The notes: a model not told the origin generated them from the letters alone. A stretch of DNA of 64,000 nucleotides from Bradyrhizobium sp. LTSP849 (GCF_000938255.1 NZ_JYMR01000031.1:62001-126000), one strand, 5' to 3'; positions 52,715 to 62,814 are shown, counted from the stretch's first letter. A program made the numbers and translations.

Positions 52715-53881
52715 CTAAAGCCGGTCAACCGCCTTGAACGTCCCGTCCTTCTGGATCACCGTCAAGAACACCTTTGGTGGCGTCTCGACTGCGCGGATGC
52801 CGACCGTGATGACGCTGCCGCTGATGTCGAAGCGGCCGACGTCGTTGATGACCCGCATCAGGTCGGCCCGCGTCGGGTTCGGTCCGAGATTTTCCAGCGC
52901 GGCGGCGACAAGGCGGCCGGAGAGATAGCCTTCGAGCGAGACGAAGTCCGGCGTCAGCGTCGGGTCGAATGCCTTCTGCGCCGCCTGATAGTCGGCGACG
53001 AGCTTGAGCGAGCGATCCCAGGGAAACGGCACGACTTGCGAGACGATGACGCCTTCGCCCTCCGGGCCGAGTTCTCTGGCGAGTGCATTGGCGCCGACGA
53101 AGGAGATGTTGACAAAAGTCGGTGAGAGGCCGCTGCGGCGTACGAGCTTGATGAATTCGGCGCAGGGACCGTAGGTCCCGACCATGACGATCGCCTCGGG
53201 CTCGGCCCGCTTGATCATCCGCCATGCCGAGCCGACCGCGCGCGTGTTGCGCTCGAAGGTGCCTTCGGCGGCGAGCTCGAGGCCGCGTTTGGCAAGCGCA
53301 TTCTTCACGCCGGCAAGGCCGTCACGGCCGAAGGAATCGTCCTGATAGAAGATGCCGATGCGGGTGAAGTGGCGATCTTCCGTGAGGTGCTTGATCCAGG
53401 CCTCGGCCTCCGCGCCATAGCTCGCGCGAATGTTGACGACGTTCGGAATCTCGAGGTCGCGCAAGAATTCGGCGCCGCTGAGCGGTCCGATGAAGGGCAC
53501 GTTCCGGGCGCTGGTGATCGAAATGGTCGCCATCGCAGTCGGCGTGCCCACCGCGCCGATCAGCGCGAACACCTTGTCGTCCTCAATCAGTCGCAGCGTC
53601 TGCGCCACCGAATGGTCGGGATCGTAGCCGTCGTCGCGGCTGATCAGTTGCAGCTTGCGGCCATGGACGCCGCCCTTCGCGTTGATCTCGGTGAAGGCCG
53701 CGACGATGCCCTGCCGCATGCGCTGCCCGAGCGCGGAGGAGGGGCCCTCGAGCACGGCAGCCTGGCCGAACAGGATCGCATCCGCGCTGACGCCGACCTC
53801 CTCGCCGCTCGCCGCGAGCGTGGTCACGGCCAGCAGCGCGAAGCTCATGACGATGCGTGTCGCTGATCGAAACGGTTTCAT
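52715..53881 (-). CDS. ABC transporter solute-binding protein (Leu/Ile/Val type)
   Basis: A 388-residue periplasmic protein of the Peripla_BP_6 group. The signal peptide ends near AASGEE (about residue 25). ILFGQAAVLEGPSSALGQRMRQG near residue 37, and KLQLISRDDGYDPDHSV are the family blocks. Members bind branched-chain amino acids, amides, urea or aromatic acids. No cognate permeases are nearby, so like the protein at 50912 it is an orphan receptor. The 267-base gap upstream (53882-54148) shows no gene. Confidence 0.9.
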   Translation of the reverse strand: MKPFRSATRIVMSFALLAVTTLAASGEEVGVSADAILFGQAAVLEGPSSALGQRMRQGIVAAFTEINAKGGVHGRKLQLISRDDGYDPDHSVAQTLRLIEDDKVFALIGAVGTPTAMATISITSARNVPFIGPLSGAEFLRDLEIPNVVNIRASYGAEAEAWIKHLTEDRHFTRIGIFYQDDSFGRDGLAGVKNALAKRGLELAAEGTFERNTRAVGSAWRMIKRAEPEAIVMVGTYGPCAEFIKLVRRSGLSPTFVNISFVGANALARELGPEGEGVIVSQVVPFPWDRSLKLVADYQAAQKAFDPTLTPDFVSLEGYLSGRLVAAALENLGPNPTRADLMRVINDVGRFDISGSVITVGIRAVETPPKVFLTVIQKDGTFKAVDRL

Positions 53882-54148
53882 CAGGAAGTCTTGCCGGATG
53901 CAGGAGAAATCCCGGCGAGCATAGCCGTGCGGCCTGAATAGCTCGCTAACCGGTGGCGTACCGGCGCCTCCGTAATACTCCGGGTAAATCCGGCAACTTG
54001 CCTGGATAAAGCTCGGTCATGCCTGCAGTTCGTTAACTAAGCCGTGCATTGCGGGAAAGCCGGGTTCCGAAATTGTGCAGTTCTTAACCGCGGTCCTTGT
54101 CCGATAGTGGTTCCGGCGGCTCAACCACAGGTTCGGTCCGTCGCACAG

Positions 54149-56599
54149 ATGGGGACGGCGGATTCAGGGATGGGCGATCGCGATCAGAATGATCAGGATC
54201 GGAAACGGATGACCGGATGGTGGCGCGTCGCGCCGCTGCTCGGGCTCTATCGTCCTGCGCTCGTCGCAGCCGGTGTCGGTCTCCTGTTCTCGCTGGCGGG
54301 TGCAGCCGCAGTGGCGCGCTGGGAAGACCGCGTCAACAGGATCGAATTCGAGAGCGCGGCCGAAACCGAATCCATCGTCATGCAGAACGGCATGAACGAA
54401 TATATCAGCCGGCTCGTCGCGCTGCGGACCCTGTTCGAATCGATCAACGAGGAAATCACCCGCAGCGAGTTCGAGACTTTCAGCTCCCGGCTGTTCGAGC
54501 GTCATCCGGGCATGCTGCGCATCGCCTGGCTGCCGCGCGTCAACCGCAAGGAGCGCGCCGAATACGAGGCCGCCGCGATCGCAGACGGCCTGTCCAGCTA
54601 TCACATCAAGTCGCTCCAGGGCGACGGATTTGCGGCGGCGCCGCAAAGCGACGAATATTTTCCGGTGTTCTATTCGACCCAGCCGAAGACCTCGTCCGTC
54701 TACGGCATGGACTACGCCACCGTTCCGGAACGCCGCGTGGCGCTCGAACGCGCGCGCGACAACGACCGGATCGCCGGCATTCGCGCGCGCCTCTATGAGC
54801 CGCGCGAGGGCGGCCGGTTACCCGATGTCTTCGTCGCCGTTCCCGTCTACGCCAAGGGCACCTCGCGCGTGACGGTCGCGGACCGGCGTCGCAATCTCGC
54901 CGGCTACGTCGTCGGCGTGTTCGACCTGCCGCTGCTGATGCAGGCCATTCGTGTCACCACGGGAGCCAACCCGGCAATCAGCGTGAATGTCTATCCGCCG
55001 TTCACGGCGCGGATCGTCAGCCTCGAGGAGTCGCTGCCGGATTATTCGTCCGCGTCATCATCGCCGCAGTCGATGCGCGACGTCGCGCGGGGCCTGCACT
55101 GGTCGGGCCATCTCAAGATCGGGGATACCGATTGGCAGGTGCGGGCGATGCCGACGGCTGGGGGCTCGCTGGAAATGACCTACGACCGTGCGGCCACGGT
55201 CCTCATCGTCGGCATGCTGCTGACGCTGTCGCTTGCGACCTATCTGATGCTGGCGAGCCGCAACTCGCGGCGGCTGTCGCTGGCGAACCGGCGCGTGCTG
55301 GAGCTCGCCCAGACCGACACCCTGACCGGACTGCCGAACCGCGCCTTCTTTCTCGCCCGGCTTGATGAGCTCAATGGTCAGTTGAAGGACCGCGGCCCGA
55401 CCTTCTCGATCCTGATGCTCGATCTCGACCGCTTCAAGAACGTCAACGACTCGCTCGGTCACGGCGCCGGCGATGTGCTGCTGCGCCAGGTGGCGTTGCG
55501 GCTGAAATCCGCGGTGCGGGCGAGCGACGTGCTGGCGCGGCTCGGCGGCGACGAATTCGCCATCATCCAGGAAGGTTGCGAGGATCAGCGGGTCTGCTCG
55601 ACCGAACTGGCAGCGCGGATCGCCAAGCTCGTGACTGAGCCGTTCCTTTTGCCCGGGCATCGCGTCGAGATCGGCACCAGCATCGGCATTGCGATCGCGC
55701 CGGATCACGGCAGCGACCAGGAGCAGTTGCTCAAGAAAGCCGACTTGGCGCTCTATCGTTCGAAATCGGCGGGCCGTAACTGCTTCACCATCTACGACGA
55801 GGCGATGTCGGCCGAGCTCGAGGCGCGCAACACGCTGGAAGGCGATCTGCGCGACGCCATCGCACGGTGCCAGCTGGAGGTGCACTACCAGCCGTTCATG
55901 GATGCCATCAGCGGCGCGCGGCGCGGTTTTGAGGCTCTGGTGCGCTGGCGGCATCCGACCCGCGGCCTGATCGCGCCAGACCAGTTCATACCGCTCGCGG
56001 AGGAGACCGGGCTGATCGTGCCACTCGGCGAGTTCGTGCTGCGGCAGGCCTGCGCGGACGCCGCCGCGTGGCCCTCGAATTTGATGGTCGCCGTGAACCT
56101 GTCGCCGATCCAGTTCAAGGAAGCCGATCTGTTTGATATGATCTGCGCGGCGCTGCGCGATTCCGGGCTGTCGCCGCAACGGCTCGAGATCGAGATCACC
56201 GAATCGGTCCTGCTGGAGCGCGGCGCCGAGAACCACGCCTTCATGGAGCGGCTGAAGCACATCGGCATCGAGCTGGCGCTCGACGATTTCGGCACCGGCT
56301 ATTCGTCGCTCAGCTATCTCACCGCGTTTCCGTTCGACAAGATCAAGATCGACAAATCGTTCATCCGCAACCTCACGCACCAGCCGCGCAGCTCCGCCAT
56401 CATCTCCTCGATCGTGACGCTGGCACGCGGCCTGGATATGTCGGTCACCGCCGAGGGCGTCGAGACAGCTGAGGAGTTTGAGCGGCTGCAGGCGCTCGGC
56501 GTCAATTTCGCGCAAGGTTATCTGTTCGGCCGCCCGCTGCCGGTCGACCAGATCACGTTCGATACGTCCGCTCAGCCTTCGCAACGCGACGCAGCCTGA
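54149..56599 (+). CDS. CHASE-GGDEF-EAL cyclic-di-GMP enzyme
   Basis: About 816 residues. A transmembrane helix (about 35-55), a periplasmic CHASE sensor domain (about 75-300), a second transmembrane helix near 355-375, a GGDEF domain with intact RLGGDEF (residues 466-470 region), and an EAL domain with FEALVRW (Glu about 595), VNLSP, EITES and DDFGTGYSS. Both catalytic sites look intact, so it may make and degrade c-di-GMP in response to an extracellular ligand. Several starts are possible; the ATG at 54149 is a compromise. No partner gene overlaps. Confidence 0.92.
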   Translation: MGTADSGMGDRDQNDQDRKRMTGWWRVAPLLGLYRPALVAAGVGLLFSLAGAAAVARWEDRVNRIEFESAAETESIVMQNGMNEYISRLVALRTLFESINEEITRSEFETFSSRLFERHPGMLRIAWLPRVNRKERAEYEAAAIADGLSSYHIKSLQGDGFAAAPQSDEYFPVFYSTQPKTSSVYGMDYATVPERRVALERARDNDRIAGIRARLYEPREGGRLPDVFVAVPVYAKGTSRVTVADRRRNLAGYVVGVFDLPLLMQAIRVTTGANPAISVNVYPPFTARIVSLEESLPDYSSASSSPQSMRDVARGLHWSGHLKIGDTDWQVRAMPTAGGSLEMTYDRAATVLIVGMLLTLSLATYLMLASRNSRRLSLANRRVLELAQTDTLTGLPNRAFFLARLDELNGQLKDRGPTFSILMLDLDRFKNVNDSLGHGAGDVLLRQVALRLKSAVRASDVLARLGGDEFAIIQEGCEDQRVCSTELAARIAKLVTEPFLLPGHRVEIGTSIGIAIAPDHGSDQEQLLKKADLALYRSKSAGRNCFTIYDEAMSAELEARNTLEGDLRDAIARCQLEVHYQPFMDAISGARRGFEALVRWRHPTRGLIAPDQFIPLAEETGLIVPLGEFVLRQACADAAAWPSNLMVAVNLSPIQFKEADLFDMICAALRDSGLSPQRLEIEITESVLLERGAENHAFMERLKHIGIELALDDFGTGYSSLSYLTAFPFDKIKIDKSFIRNLTHQPRSSAIISSIVTLARGLDMSVTAEGVETAEEFERLQALGVNFAQGYLFGRPLPVDQITFDTSAQPSQRDAA

Positions 56600-56698
56600 G
56601 CCGACCGCCCAAGAGGCTGTCAAAGCGGCATCCGTGAAAATCGCTTGACCCAGGTCCCCCCAGATGGTCGGAAGAGCCGTCTAGGGATGACATAAAAA

Positions 56699-58000
56699 AT
56701 GCGGCTTCCGTTCTTCTACGGCTGGGTCGTGGTCGCGGTGACCTTCGTCACCATGGCCATCGGCGTCAACGCGCGCACCGCGTTCTCACTGTTCTTTCCG
56801 CCGATCATCTCCGAATTCGGCTGGGAGCGCGGCGTCACCGCCGGCGCTTTCTCCTTCGGCTTCGTTGTGTCAGGCATCGTCAGCCCGCTGATCGGCCGGC
56901 TGATGGATCGCGCCGGTCCGCGCGCGGTGATGGAGCTCGGCGTCCTGCTGATGGGCGGCGGGCTGCTGCTGGCCCCCCTGACCAGCGAACCCTGGCATCT
57001 CTATGTCACCATTGGCGTCATGGTCGGCGCCGGCAGTGTCTGTCTCGGCTATTCCGGCCAATCGCAGTTCCTGCCGAACTGGTTCATCCGCAAGCGCGGC
57101 TTTGCCATCGGCATTGCCTTTGCCGGCGTCGGCATCGGCTCGGTGACGCTGCTGCCATGGGTGCAGCACATGATCGAGCAGACCGGCTGGCGCACCGCCT
57201 GCACCGCGATGGGCCTGATGATCCTGATCGTGCTCGCGCCGATCAATTTGTTCCTGCACAAGCGGCCGGAGGATATCGGCCTTCAGCCGGACGGCGATGC
57301 CGCACCTAGCGCAGGCACCGCAAAGCCGGTCTCCAACATCGTCGATCACGCCTGGGTCAACACCGAATGGACGCTCGCCCGTGCGGTTGCGACCGCGCGG
57401 TTCTGGTGGATCGCTCTCGGCTATTTCTGCGGCCTGTACATCTGGTACGCGGTGCAGGTGCACCAGACCAAATTCCTGCTCGACATCGGCTTCAGCCCGA
57501 GCGTCGCGGTGTGGGCGCTCGGCATCGTCAGCCTGCTCGGCATTCCCGGCCAGATCCTGCTCGGCCATGTCTCCGACCGGATCGGGCGGGAATGGGTCTG
57601 GGCCATCAGCTGCGCCGGTTTTGCGATCTGCTTCGCGGCGCTGATCGCGCTGAAGTACCAGCCCTCGTTCTGGCCGGTCTATCTCATGGTGTTCACGCAG
57701 GGCGCGCTCGGCTATGGCCTCACCTCGATCATGGGCGCGGTGGTGTTCGAGATTTTTCAGGGCAGGCACCAGGGCAGCATCTTCGGCATGATCATGCTCG
57801 CGGCGCTGGCGGGCGGCGCGGCCGGTCCGTGGGTCACCGGCTTCCTCTACGATCGCGCCGGCGACTACACGCTGGCCTTTGTCATCGCCATGGTCATGAG
57901 CGGCTTGTCGGCTTTGTCGGTCTGGCGGGCCTCGCCGGGCAAGGTGCGGGCCGTGGCCGGTCGGCTGCATAAGCTCAAACCTGGAACGGCCGCAGAGTAG
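56699..58000 (+). CDS. MFS transporter (monocarboxylate/oxalate-like group)
   Basis: A 433-residue inner-membrane transporter with 12 predicted helices. FYGWVVVAVTFVTMAIG at the N-terminus and RGVTAGAFSFGFVVSGIVSPLIGRLMDRAG are typical of MCT/OFA-like MFS carriers; GYSGQSQFLPNWFIRKRGFAIGIAFAGVGIG is the central block. These import or export small organic acids. The substrate is unknown. It sits between two c-di-GMP enzyme genes, all on one strand, but the gaps (99 and 139 bases) do not prove co-transcription. Confidence 0.87.
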   Translation: MRLPFFYGWVVVAVTFVTMAIGVNARTAFSLFFPPIISEFGWERGVTAGAFSFGFVVSGIVSPLIGRLMDRAGPRAVMELGVLLMGGGLLLAPLTSEPWHLYVTIGVMVGAGSVCLGYSGQSQFLPNWFIRKRGFAIGIAFAGVGIGSVTLLPWVQHMIEQTGWRTACTAMGLMILIVLAPINLFLHKRPEDIGLQPDGDAAPSAGTAKPVSNIVDHAWVNTEWTLARAVATARFWWIALGYFCGLYIWYAVQVHQTKFLLDIGFSPSVAVWALGIVSLLGIPGQILLGHVSDRIGREWVWAISCAGFAICFAALIALKYQPSFWPVYLMVFTQGALGYGLTSIMGAVVFEIFQGRHQGSIFGMIMLAALAGGAAGPWVTGFLYDRAGDYTLAFVIAMVMSGLSALSVWRASPGKVRAVAGRLHKLKPGTAAE

Positions 58001-58139
58001 GTTCCGCGAGCCCCAAAATACCTTCGTCTTTTTCGCCGAATGTTAAGCATGTCGCGTCTTGGCGGGACGCGGCGTGGTGGCAACAACGTCTTGGACACCA
58101 TCGGAGCCTTAGCTTTGGGCCGAATGCCGCATCTTCCCG

Positions 58140-60743
58140 ATGCATCCGGGTCAAACGATGTCCGCCTCCGATTGCCTTGTGCCAGGAATTCCGGACGTGC
58201 TGCGTGCGGCGCTTGAATGCGCCGACGACGGCATTGTCATCGTCGATGGTGCGCACCGCATCACGCATTTCAACGCCGGTGCGGAGCGGATATGGCAGCT
58301 CGCGCGCACTGAGGTGCTTGGTCGCGATGCGGAAGTTCTCACGCTCAAATGCCTTCAGGCCGATCCGGTCACGGATTTCCGCGACGAGATCAGCCTCGTG
58401 CGTCGTGACGGCAGCCGCATCAGGGCGACAGTCGCGTTGTCTTCCGCGACCATCGATGGCGCGACCCATCACATCGTGTTCGCCCGCGACGTCACCGCCG
58501 AGGCCGAGCGGCGCGTCAGGATCGGGTTGCTCAACGCCGTCTCCGACCAGACCAACCGCGTGGTGATCGTCACCGACGTCGAGCAGAACATCCGTTACGT
58601 CAATGCCGCCTTCACGGCGCTGTTCGGCTACACCAACGACCAAGCCGAGGGGCGCCGTGCGACGGAGCTCCTTGCCGGTTGCCATACCAACCGCACGGCC
58701 ATCGCAAAGCTCGTCAAGCGCCTGATGCATGGCGGCCGGCGCGGCGAGGTCGAGGTGCTTGCTTACGACAAGAACGGCGAAGAGATCTGGGTCGCCGCCC
58801 GGATCGACGCGTTCCGCGACAAGAAGGGCCGCGTCAAGCACATCTTCGCGCTGCTCGAAGACATCACCGAAACCAGGCAGTTGCGCTCGCTCCAGCAGCT
58901 CATCATGGGCGCGCTGGCCGACGAGGTGCCGATCACCGAGATCGCCGATCGGCTGTGCCGCCGCGTCGAGGAGATCGCGCCCGACGTCGTCTGCTCGCTG
59001 CTTCACGTCGATTCCGCGGGCCTGGTCCATCCGCTCGGCGGTCCGAGCCTGCCCGAGGATTATTCCCGCGCGCTGGACGGCATCGCGATCGGCCCTGATG
59101 TCGGCTCCTGCGGAACCGCAGCCTACTACGGCGAGCCGGTTCTGGCCGAAGATATCGATACCGATCCGCGCTGGCAGCCCTACAAGGCGATGCCGCTCGC
59201 AGTCGGCTTGCGCGCCTGCTGGTCGACCCCGATCAAGGCCAAGGACGGCCGCGTCATCGCCACCTTCGCCTTCTATTTCCGCGAGCCGCGCGCGCCGAGC
59301 AACTGGCACCGGCGCATCGTCGAGGCCTGCGTCAACCTCGGTGCCTTCGCGATCGAGCGCAAGGAGGCGCGTGCCGAGATCGCGCGGCTTGCCTATCACG
59401 ACATCCTCACCGGCCTGCCGAACCGCGCGCAATTGCGGCATCTGATCACCACCGCAATCGACGCCTGTCCGACCGGCAGCCATGTCGCGCTCGCTTTCCT
59501 CGACGTCGACCATTTCAAGGACGTCAACGACACGCTCGGCCACGCTGCCGGCGACGAGCTGCTGATCCAGCTCGCGCAGCGCTTGCGCGAGCATATCGGG
59601 CCTGAGGACATGCTGGGCCGGCTGGGCGGCGACGAATTCGTCGTGCTGCTGCCGTATCGCAACGCCGAGAGTGCCGAGCGCGTTGCTGCCGAGATCACGG
59701 AGGCGCTGGCCGCGCCGCTGCGGCTTGGGTCCAGGCAGTTGCAGATGTCGGCGAGCATCGGCATCAGCCTCTATCCCGATCACGCCACCGACATCGACAC
59801 GCTGATGCAGCAGGCCGATGCCGCCATGTACATGGCCAAGCAGGCCGGCCGCTCCACCCATCGCCTCTTCAGCGCCGAGATGAACGGCCTCACCGAGCAG
59901 CGGCTGGCTCTGATCGTCGCCTTGCGACGCGCCATCGCGGAAGGCGCGCTCACGCTCAGCTACCAGCCGCAGATCCGCAGCTGCGACGGTGCCATCCACG
60001 GCGTCGAGGCGCTGGCGCGCTGGCACGATGCCGTGCTCGGCGACGTCTCGCCGGCAAAATTCATCCCGCTTGCGGAAGAATGCGGCCTGATCGAGCAGAT
60101 CGGCCTGTGGTCGGTGCGCGAGGCCTGCCGCCAGATGGCGAGCTGGCGCCGCGCCGGGCTCAACATACCTACCGTCTCGGTGAACTTATCGCCGCTCAAT
60201 TTCCGCAATGTCACCCTTGCCGTGCGGCTCGCTGACATTCTCGCCGAATACAAGCTGCCGCCGGACGCGCTGATGCTCGAGATCACCGAGGGCACGTTCA
60301 TGCAGGACGGTGCGACGGCGTTGGAGACCATGCATGCGATCCGCGCGCTCGGCGTCGGGCTTTCAGTCGACGATTTCGGCACCGGCTATTCCAGCCTCAG
60401 CCGGCTCGCGCATCTGCCGATCCGCGAGTTGAAGATCGACCGCAGTTTTATGCGCGACATCGACAAGGATACCGGCGCGCTCGCGATCGCCACCGCCGTG
60501 GTGCGCGTCGGGCAGGGCTTGGGTATGACCGTCGTCGCCGAAGGCGTCGAGACCGAAGGCCAGCGCAAGATGCTCGCCGAACTCGGCTGCGACGTCGTGC
60601 AAGGTTTTCTTTACGCGCCCGCGCTCCCGCCGGTCGCGTTTGAACGCTGGCTGATCGAGCACTGCGCCGAGCAGGCGAGGGCGATGCTGGGGAGGCTCGA
60701 TCTCAAGCCGGTCGATGCGGTTGCGGTGAAGCGCTCGGCGTAG
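58140..60743 (+). CDS. PAS-PAS-GAF-GGDEF-EAL cyclic-di-GMP enzyme
   Basis: About 867 residues, cytoplasmic. A first PAS domain (about 18-130, ALECADDGIVIVDGAHRITHFNAGAER), a second PAS/PAC (about 135-255, VVIVTDVEQNIRYVNAAFTALFGY), a GAF domain (about 265-420), GGDEF (intact at about 496-500) and EAL (VEALARW, Glu about 623; DDFGTGYSSL). The layout resembles E. coli DosP, which senses oxygen through PAS haem, but a GAF domain is added. Whether haem binds here cannot be told. A later ATG at 58158 could be the start. Confidence 0.92.
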   Translation: MHPGQTMSASDCLVPGIPDVLRAALECADDGIVIVDGAHRITHFNAGAERIWQLARTEVLGRDAEVLTLKCLQADPVTDFRDEISLVRRDGSRIRATVALSSATIDGATHHIVFARDVTAEAERRVRIGLLNAVSDQTNRVVIVTDVEQNIRYVNAAFTALFGYTNDQAEGRRATELLAGCHTNRTAIAKLVKRLMHGGRRGEVEVLAYDKNGEEIWVAARIDAFRDKKGRVKHIFALLEDITETRQLRSLQQLIMGALADEVPITEIADRLCRRVEEIAPDVVCSLLHVDSAGLVHPLGGPSLPEDYSRALDGIAIGPDVGSCGTAAYYGEPVLAEDIDTDPRWQPYKAMPLAVGLRACWSTPIKAKDGRVIATFAFYFREPRAPSNWHRRIVEACVNLGAFAIERKEARAEIARLAYHDILTGLPNRAQLRHLITTAIDACPTGSHVALAFLDVDHFKDVNDTLGHAAGDELLIQLAQRLREHIGPEDMLGRLGGDEFVVLLPYRNAESAERVAAEITEALAAPLRLGSRQLQMSASIGISLYPDHATDIDTLMQQADAAMYMAKQAGRSTHRLFSAEMNGLTEQRLALIVALRRAIAEGALTLSYQPQIRSCDGAIHGVEALARWHDAVLGDVSPAKFIPLAEECGLIEQIGLWSVREACRQMASWRRAGLNIPTVSVNLSPLNFRNVTLAVRLADILAEYKLPPDALMLEITEGTFMQDGATALETMHAIRALGVGLSVDDFGTGYSSLSRLAHLPIRELKIDRSFMRDIDKDTGALAIATAVVRVGQGLGMTVVAEGVETEGQRKMLAELGCDVVQGFLYAPALPPVAFERWLIEHCAEQARAMLGRLDLKPVDAVAVKRSA

Positions 60744-60789
60744 CTGCCTCACAAGAATGTTCGCCGCCCGAAATAGTCTGAGAGCCCAC

Positions 60790-62166
60790 ATGATGAACCC
60801 CATGCCGCACGCGCCGAAGCAGCTCGACAGGGTCACACTTTCCGAACTGCTCGGCGCGCTTAGCCACGCGCTCGATCTCTCTGAGGGACAGCCCGCCGGA
60901 CATTGTGTTCGGTGCAGCCGTATCGGCGTTACGATCGCCAGGGAAATCGGCCTCAGCGAGGACGAAATAGTCGAGCTCTATTACGCGTTGCTGCTGAAAG
61001 ATCTCGGCTGCAGCAGCAATGCCGCGCGCATCTGCGAGCTGTATCTCACCGACGATCTCTCCTTCAAACAGGACTTCAAGCTTATCGACGGCAGCCTGCC
61101 GCAGGCGCTACGCTTTGTGTTGGGCCATACCGGCCTGAAGGCCGGTCTTGCTGAACGGTTTCGCGCAATCGTCAACATCTTCCAGAACGGCGGCCAGATC
61201 GCCCGCGAGCTGATCGAGACGCGTTGCCATCGCGGCGCCGACATCGCCCGCAAGATGCGCTTCTCCGAGCCGGTCGCGGAAGGCATCAAAAATCTCGATG
61301 AGCATTGGGATGGTGGCGGCAAGCCTCTGGGCCTTCGCGGAACAGACATCCCGATTTATTCCCGCCTGGCGTTGTTGGTCCAGGTGGTCGATGTGTTCTA
61401 CATCGCGAACGGTCCCGAGGCCGCGCTTCGTGAGATCCGGAATCGATCGGGCACCTGGTTCGATCCGCAGCTGGTGGCTGCCTGCGAGCGCATGGCGGCA
61501 CAGCCTGCATTCTGGGACGTCATCGGGACTGGGGATGGGCTCGAGGCTCTTCCGCAATTGCCAGCGCAGGCAAGCGTGCCTGTCGATGAGGACTATCTGG
61601 ATGACATCGCGGCTGCCTTCGCCCAGGTGGTCGATTCCAAGAGCCCCTACACCAGCGGCCACAGCGAGCGCGTCACGCTGTTTACCGACATGATCGCCGA
61701 GCAGCTGGAGTTCAGTGCCGAGCAGCGGCGCTGGCTCAAGCGTGCCGCGCTGCTGCATGACATCGGAAAGCTCGGGGTCAGCAACGCAATCCTCGACAAG
61801 CCGGACAAGCTTGACGAATCCGAATGGGAGGTCATGCGCATGCACTCCGCGCATTCGGAAGCCATCCTGTCGCGCATCAGCGCATTCAGCGAGCTCGCCC
61901 CGATCGCCGGCGCGCATCATGAGCGGCTGGACGGCAAGGGCTATCCCCGCGGCCTCTCGGGAAGCCAGATTTGCCTGGAAACCAGAATCATCACCACCGC
62001 AGACATTTTCGATGCGCTGACCGCAGACCGGCCGTATCGCGCCGCGATGCCGATCACGAAAGCGCTCGCGATCATGTCCGGGATGATCGGGAACCAAATC
62101 GATCCGGACTGCTTTGCTGCGCTTCGTCGCGCCCTCGGACGCGTCGACGGAGTACTGGCGGCTTAG
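60790..62166 (+). CDS. HD-GYP-type phosphodiesterase with degenerate N-terminal HD domain
   Basis: About 458 residues. The C-terminal half is an HD-GYP-like domain: HDIGK (His323, Asp324), HSAHSEAIL, HHERLDGKGYPRGLSG and DIFDALTADRPYR. The N-terminal half is a second HD-like helical domain in which HD reads KD (LLKDLGCS) and the GYP loop reads DGGGKPLG, so it is probably inactive and regulatory. HD-GYP proteins hydrolyse c-di-GMP. It starts 46 bases after the PAS-GGDEF-EAL gene and may be co-transcribed. The exact start is uncertain (ATG 60757, 60790 or 60793). Confidence 0.88.
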   Translation: MMNPMPHAPKQLDRVTLSELLGALSHALDLSEGQPAGHCVRCSRIGVTIAREIGLSEDEIVELYYALLLKDLGCSSNAARICELYLTDDLSFKQDFKLIDGSLPQALRFVLGHTGLKAGLAERFRAIVNIFQNGGQIARELIETRCHRGADIARKMRFSEPVAEGIKNLDEHWDGGGKPLGLRGTDIPIYSRLALLVQVVDVFYIANGPEAALREIRNRSGTWFDPQLVAACERMAAQPAFWDVIGTGDGLEALPQLPAQASVPVDEDYLDDIAAAFAQVVDSKSPYTSGHSERVTLFTDMIAEQLEFSAEQRRWLKRAALLHDIGKLGVSNAILDKPDKLDESEWEVMRMHSAHSEAILSRISAFSELAPIAGAHHERLDGKGYPRGLSGSQICLETRIITTADIFDALTADRPYRAAMPITKALAIMSGMIGNQIDPDCFAALRRALGRVDGVLAA

Positions 62167-62202
62167 CGAGCGCGCGAGAGGTCGCGTCGCCGGGCGACAC
62201 TT

Positions 62203-62814
62203 CTACTCCGACGCCAACCCCGTCCTCCGCCTCAAATCCGTGATCGCACGCAAAAAACTATCCGCCGGCGTCGTCTCCGGATCGATCAGCCGGTGCAGGC
62301 GAAAGCCGTCTTCCAGCGCCAGCACGACGGAAGCCATCCATGGCGGGTTCAGCGTGTCACCCTTGTCATTGCCCTTCAGCGTCGCCTCGATGATGTCGGC
62401 GATCAGCTTGCGCCGCGCGCGCAGGCGTTTGGCGAGCTCGGGGCGGCGCTTCTCGGCGCGTGCGACGAAGAGGATCATCTCGATATGCAGCAGCGGCGAG
62501 CGGGAGAGCGGGTCCTGCCGCCCGCGATCCATCGATTTCAAGGCGGCGATGAAATCGTCGAGATTTTTGTGCTGCGCGAGGATGTCCATGTTGCGCCGGA
62601 TCGACTGCTCGACATGGTCCTCGAGCATGGCGATGATCAACTCGTCCTTGCTCTTGAAGTTGGAATAGAACGCGCCGCGGGTGAAGCCGGCCGCCGCCGC
62701 GATCGCCTCGATGCTGGCGCCGCCGATGCCGTCCGCCTCGAACACGCGCGCGGCCGCCTCGAACAGCTTGTCACGCGTATCGTCCCTGGTCGGCCTGGTT
62801 CTCACCCTTGACAT
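62203..62814 (-). CDS. TetR-family transcriptional regulator
   Basis: A 203-residue repressor-type protein. The HTH reads LFEAAARVFEADGIGGASIEAIAA and AGFTRGAFYSNFKSKDEL. A ligand-binding helical domain follows. It is divergent from a cytochrome P450 gene, and a perfect 11-bp inverted repeat lies between the two, which makes control of the P450 the most likely role. The ligand is unknown but may be the P450 substrate. Confidence 0.92.
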   Translation of the reverse strand: MSRVRTRPTRDDTRDKLFEAAARVFEADGIGGASIEAIAAAAGFTRGAFYSNFKSKDELIIAMLEDHVEQSIRRNMDILAQHKNLDDFIAALKSMDRGRQDPLSRSPLLHIEMILFVARAEKRRPELAKRLRARRKLIADIIEATLKGNDKGDTLNPPWMASVVLALEDGFRLHRLIDPETTPADSFLRAITDLRRRTGLASE

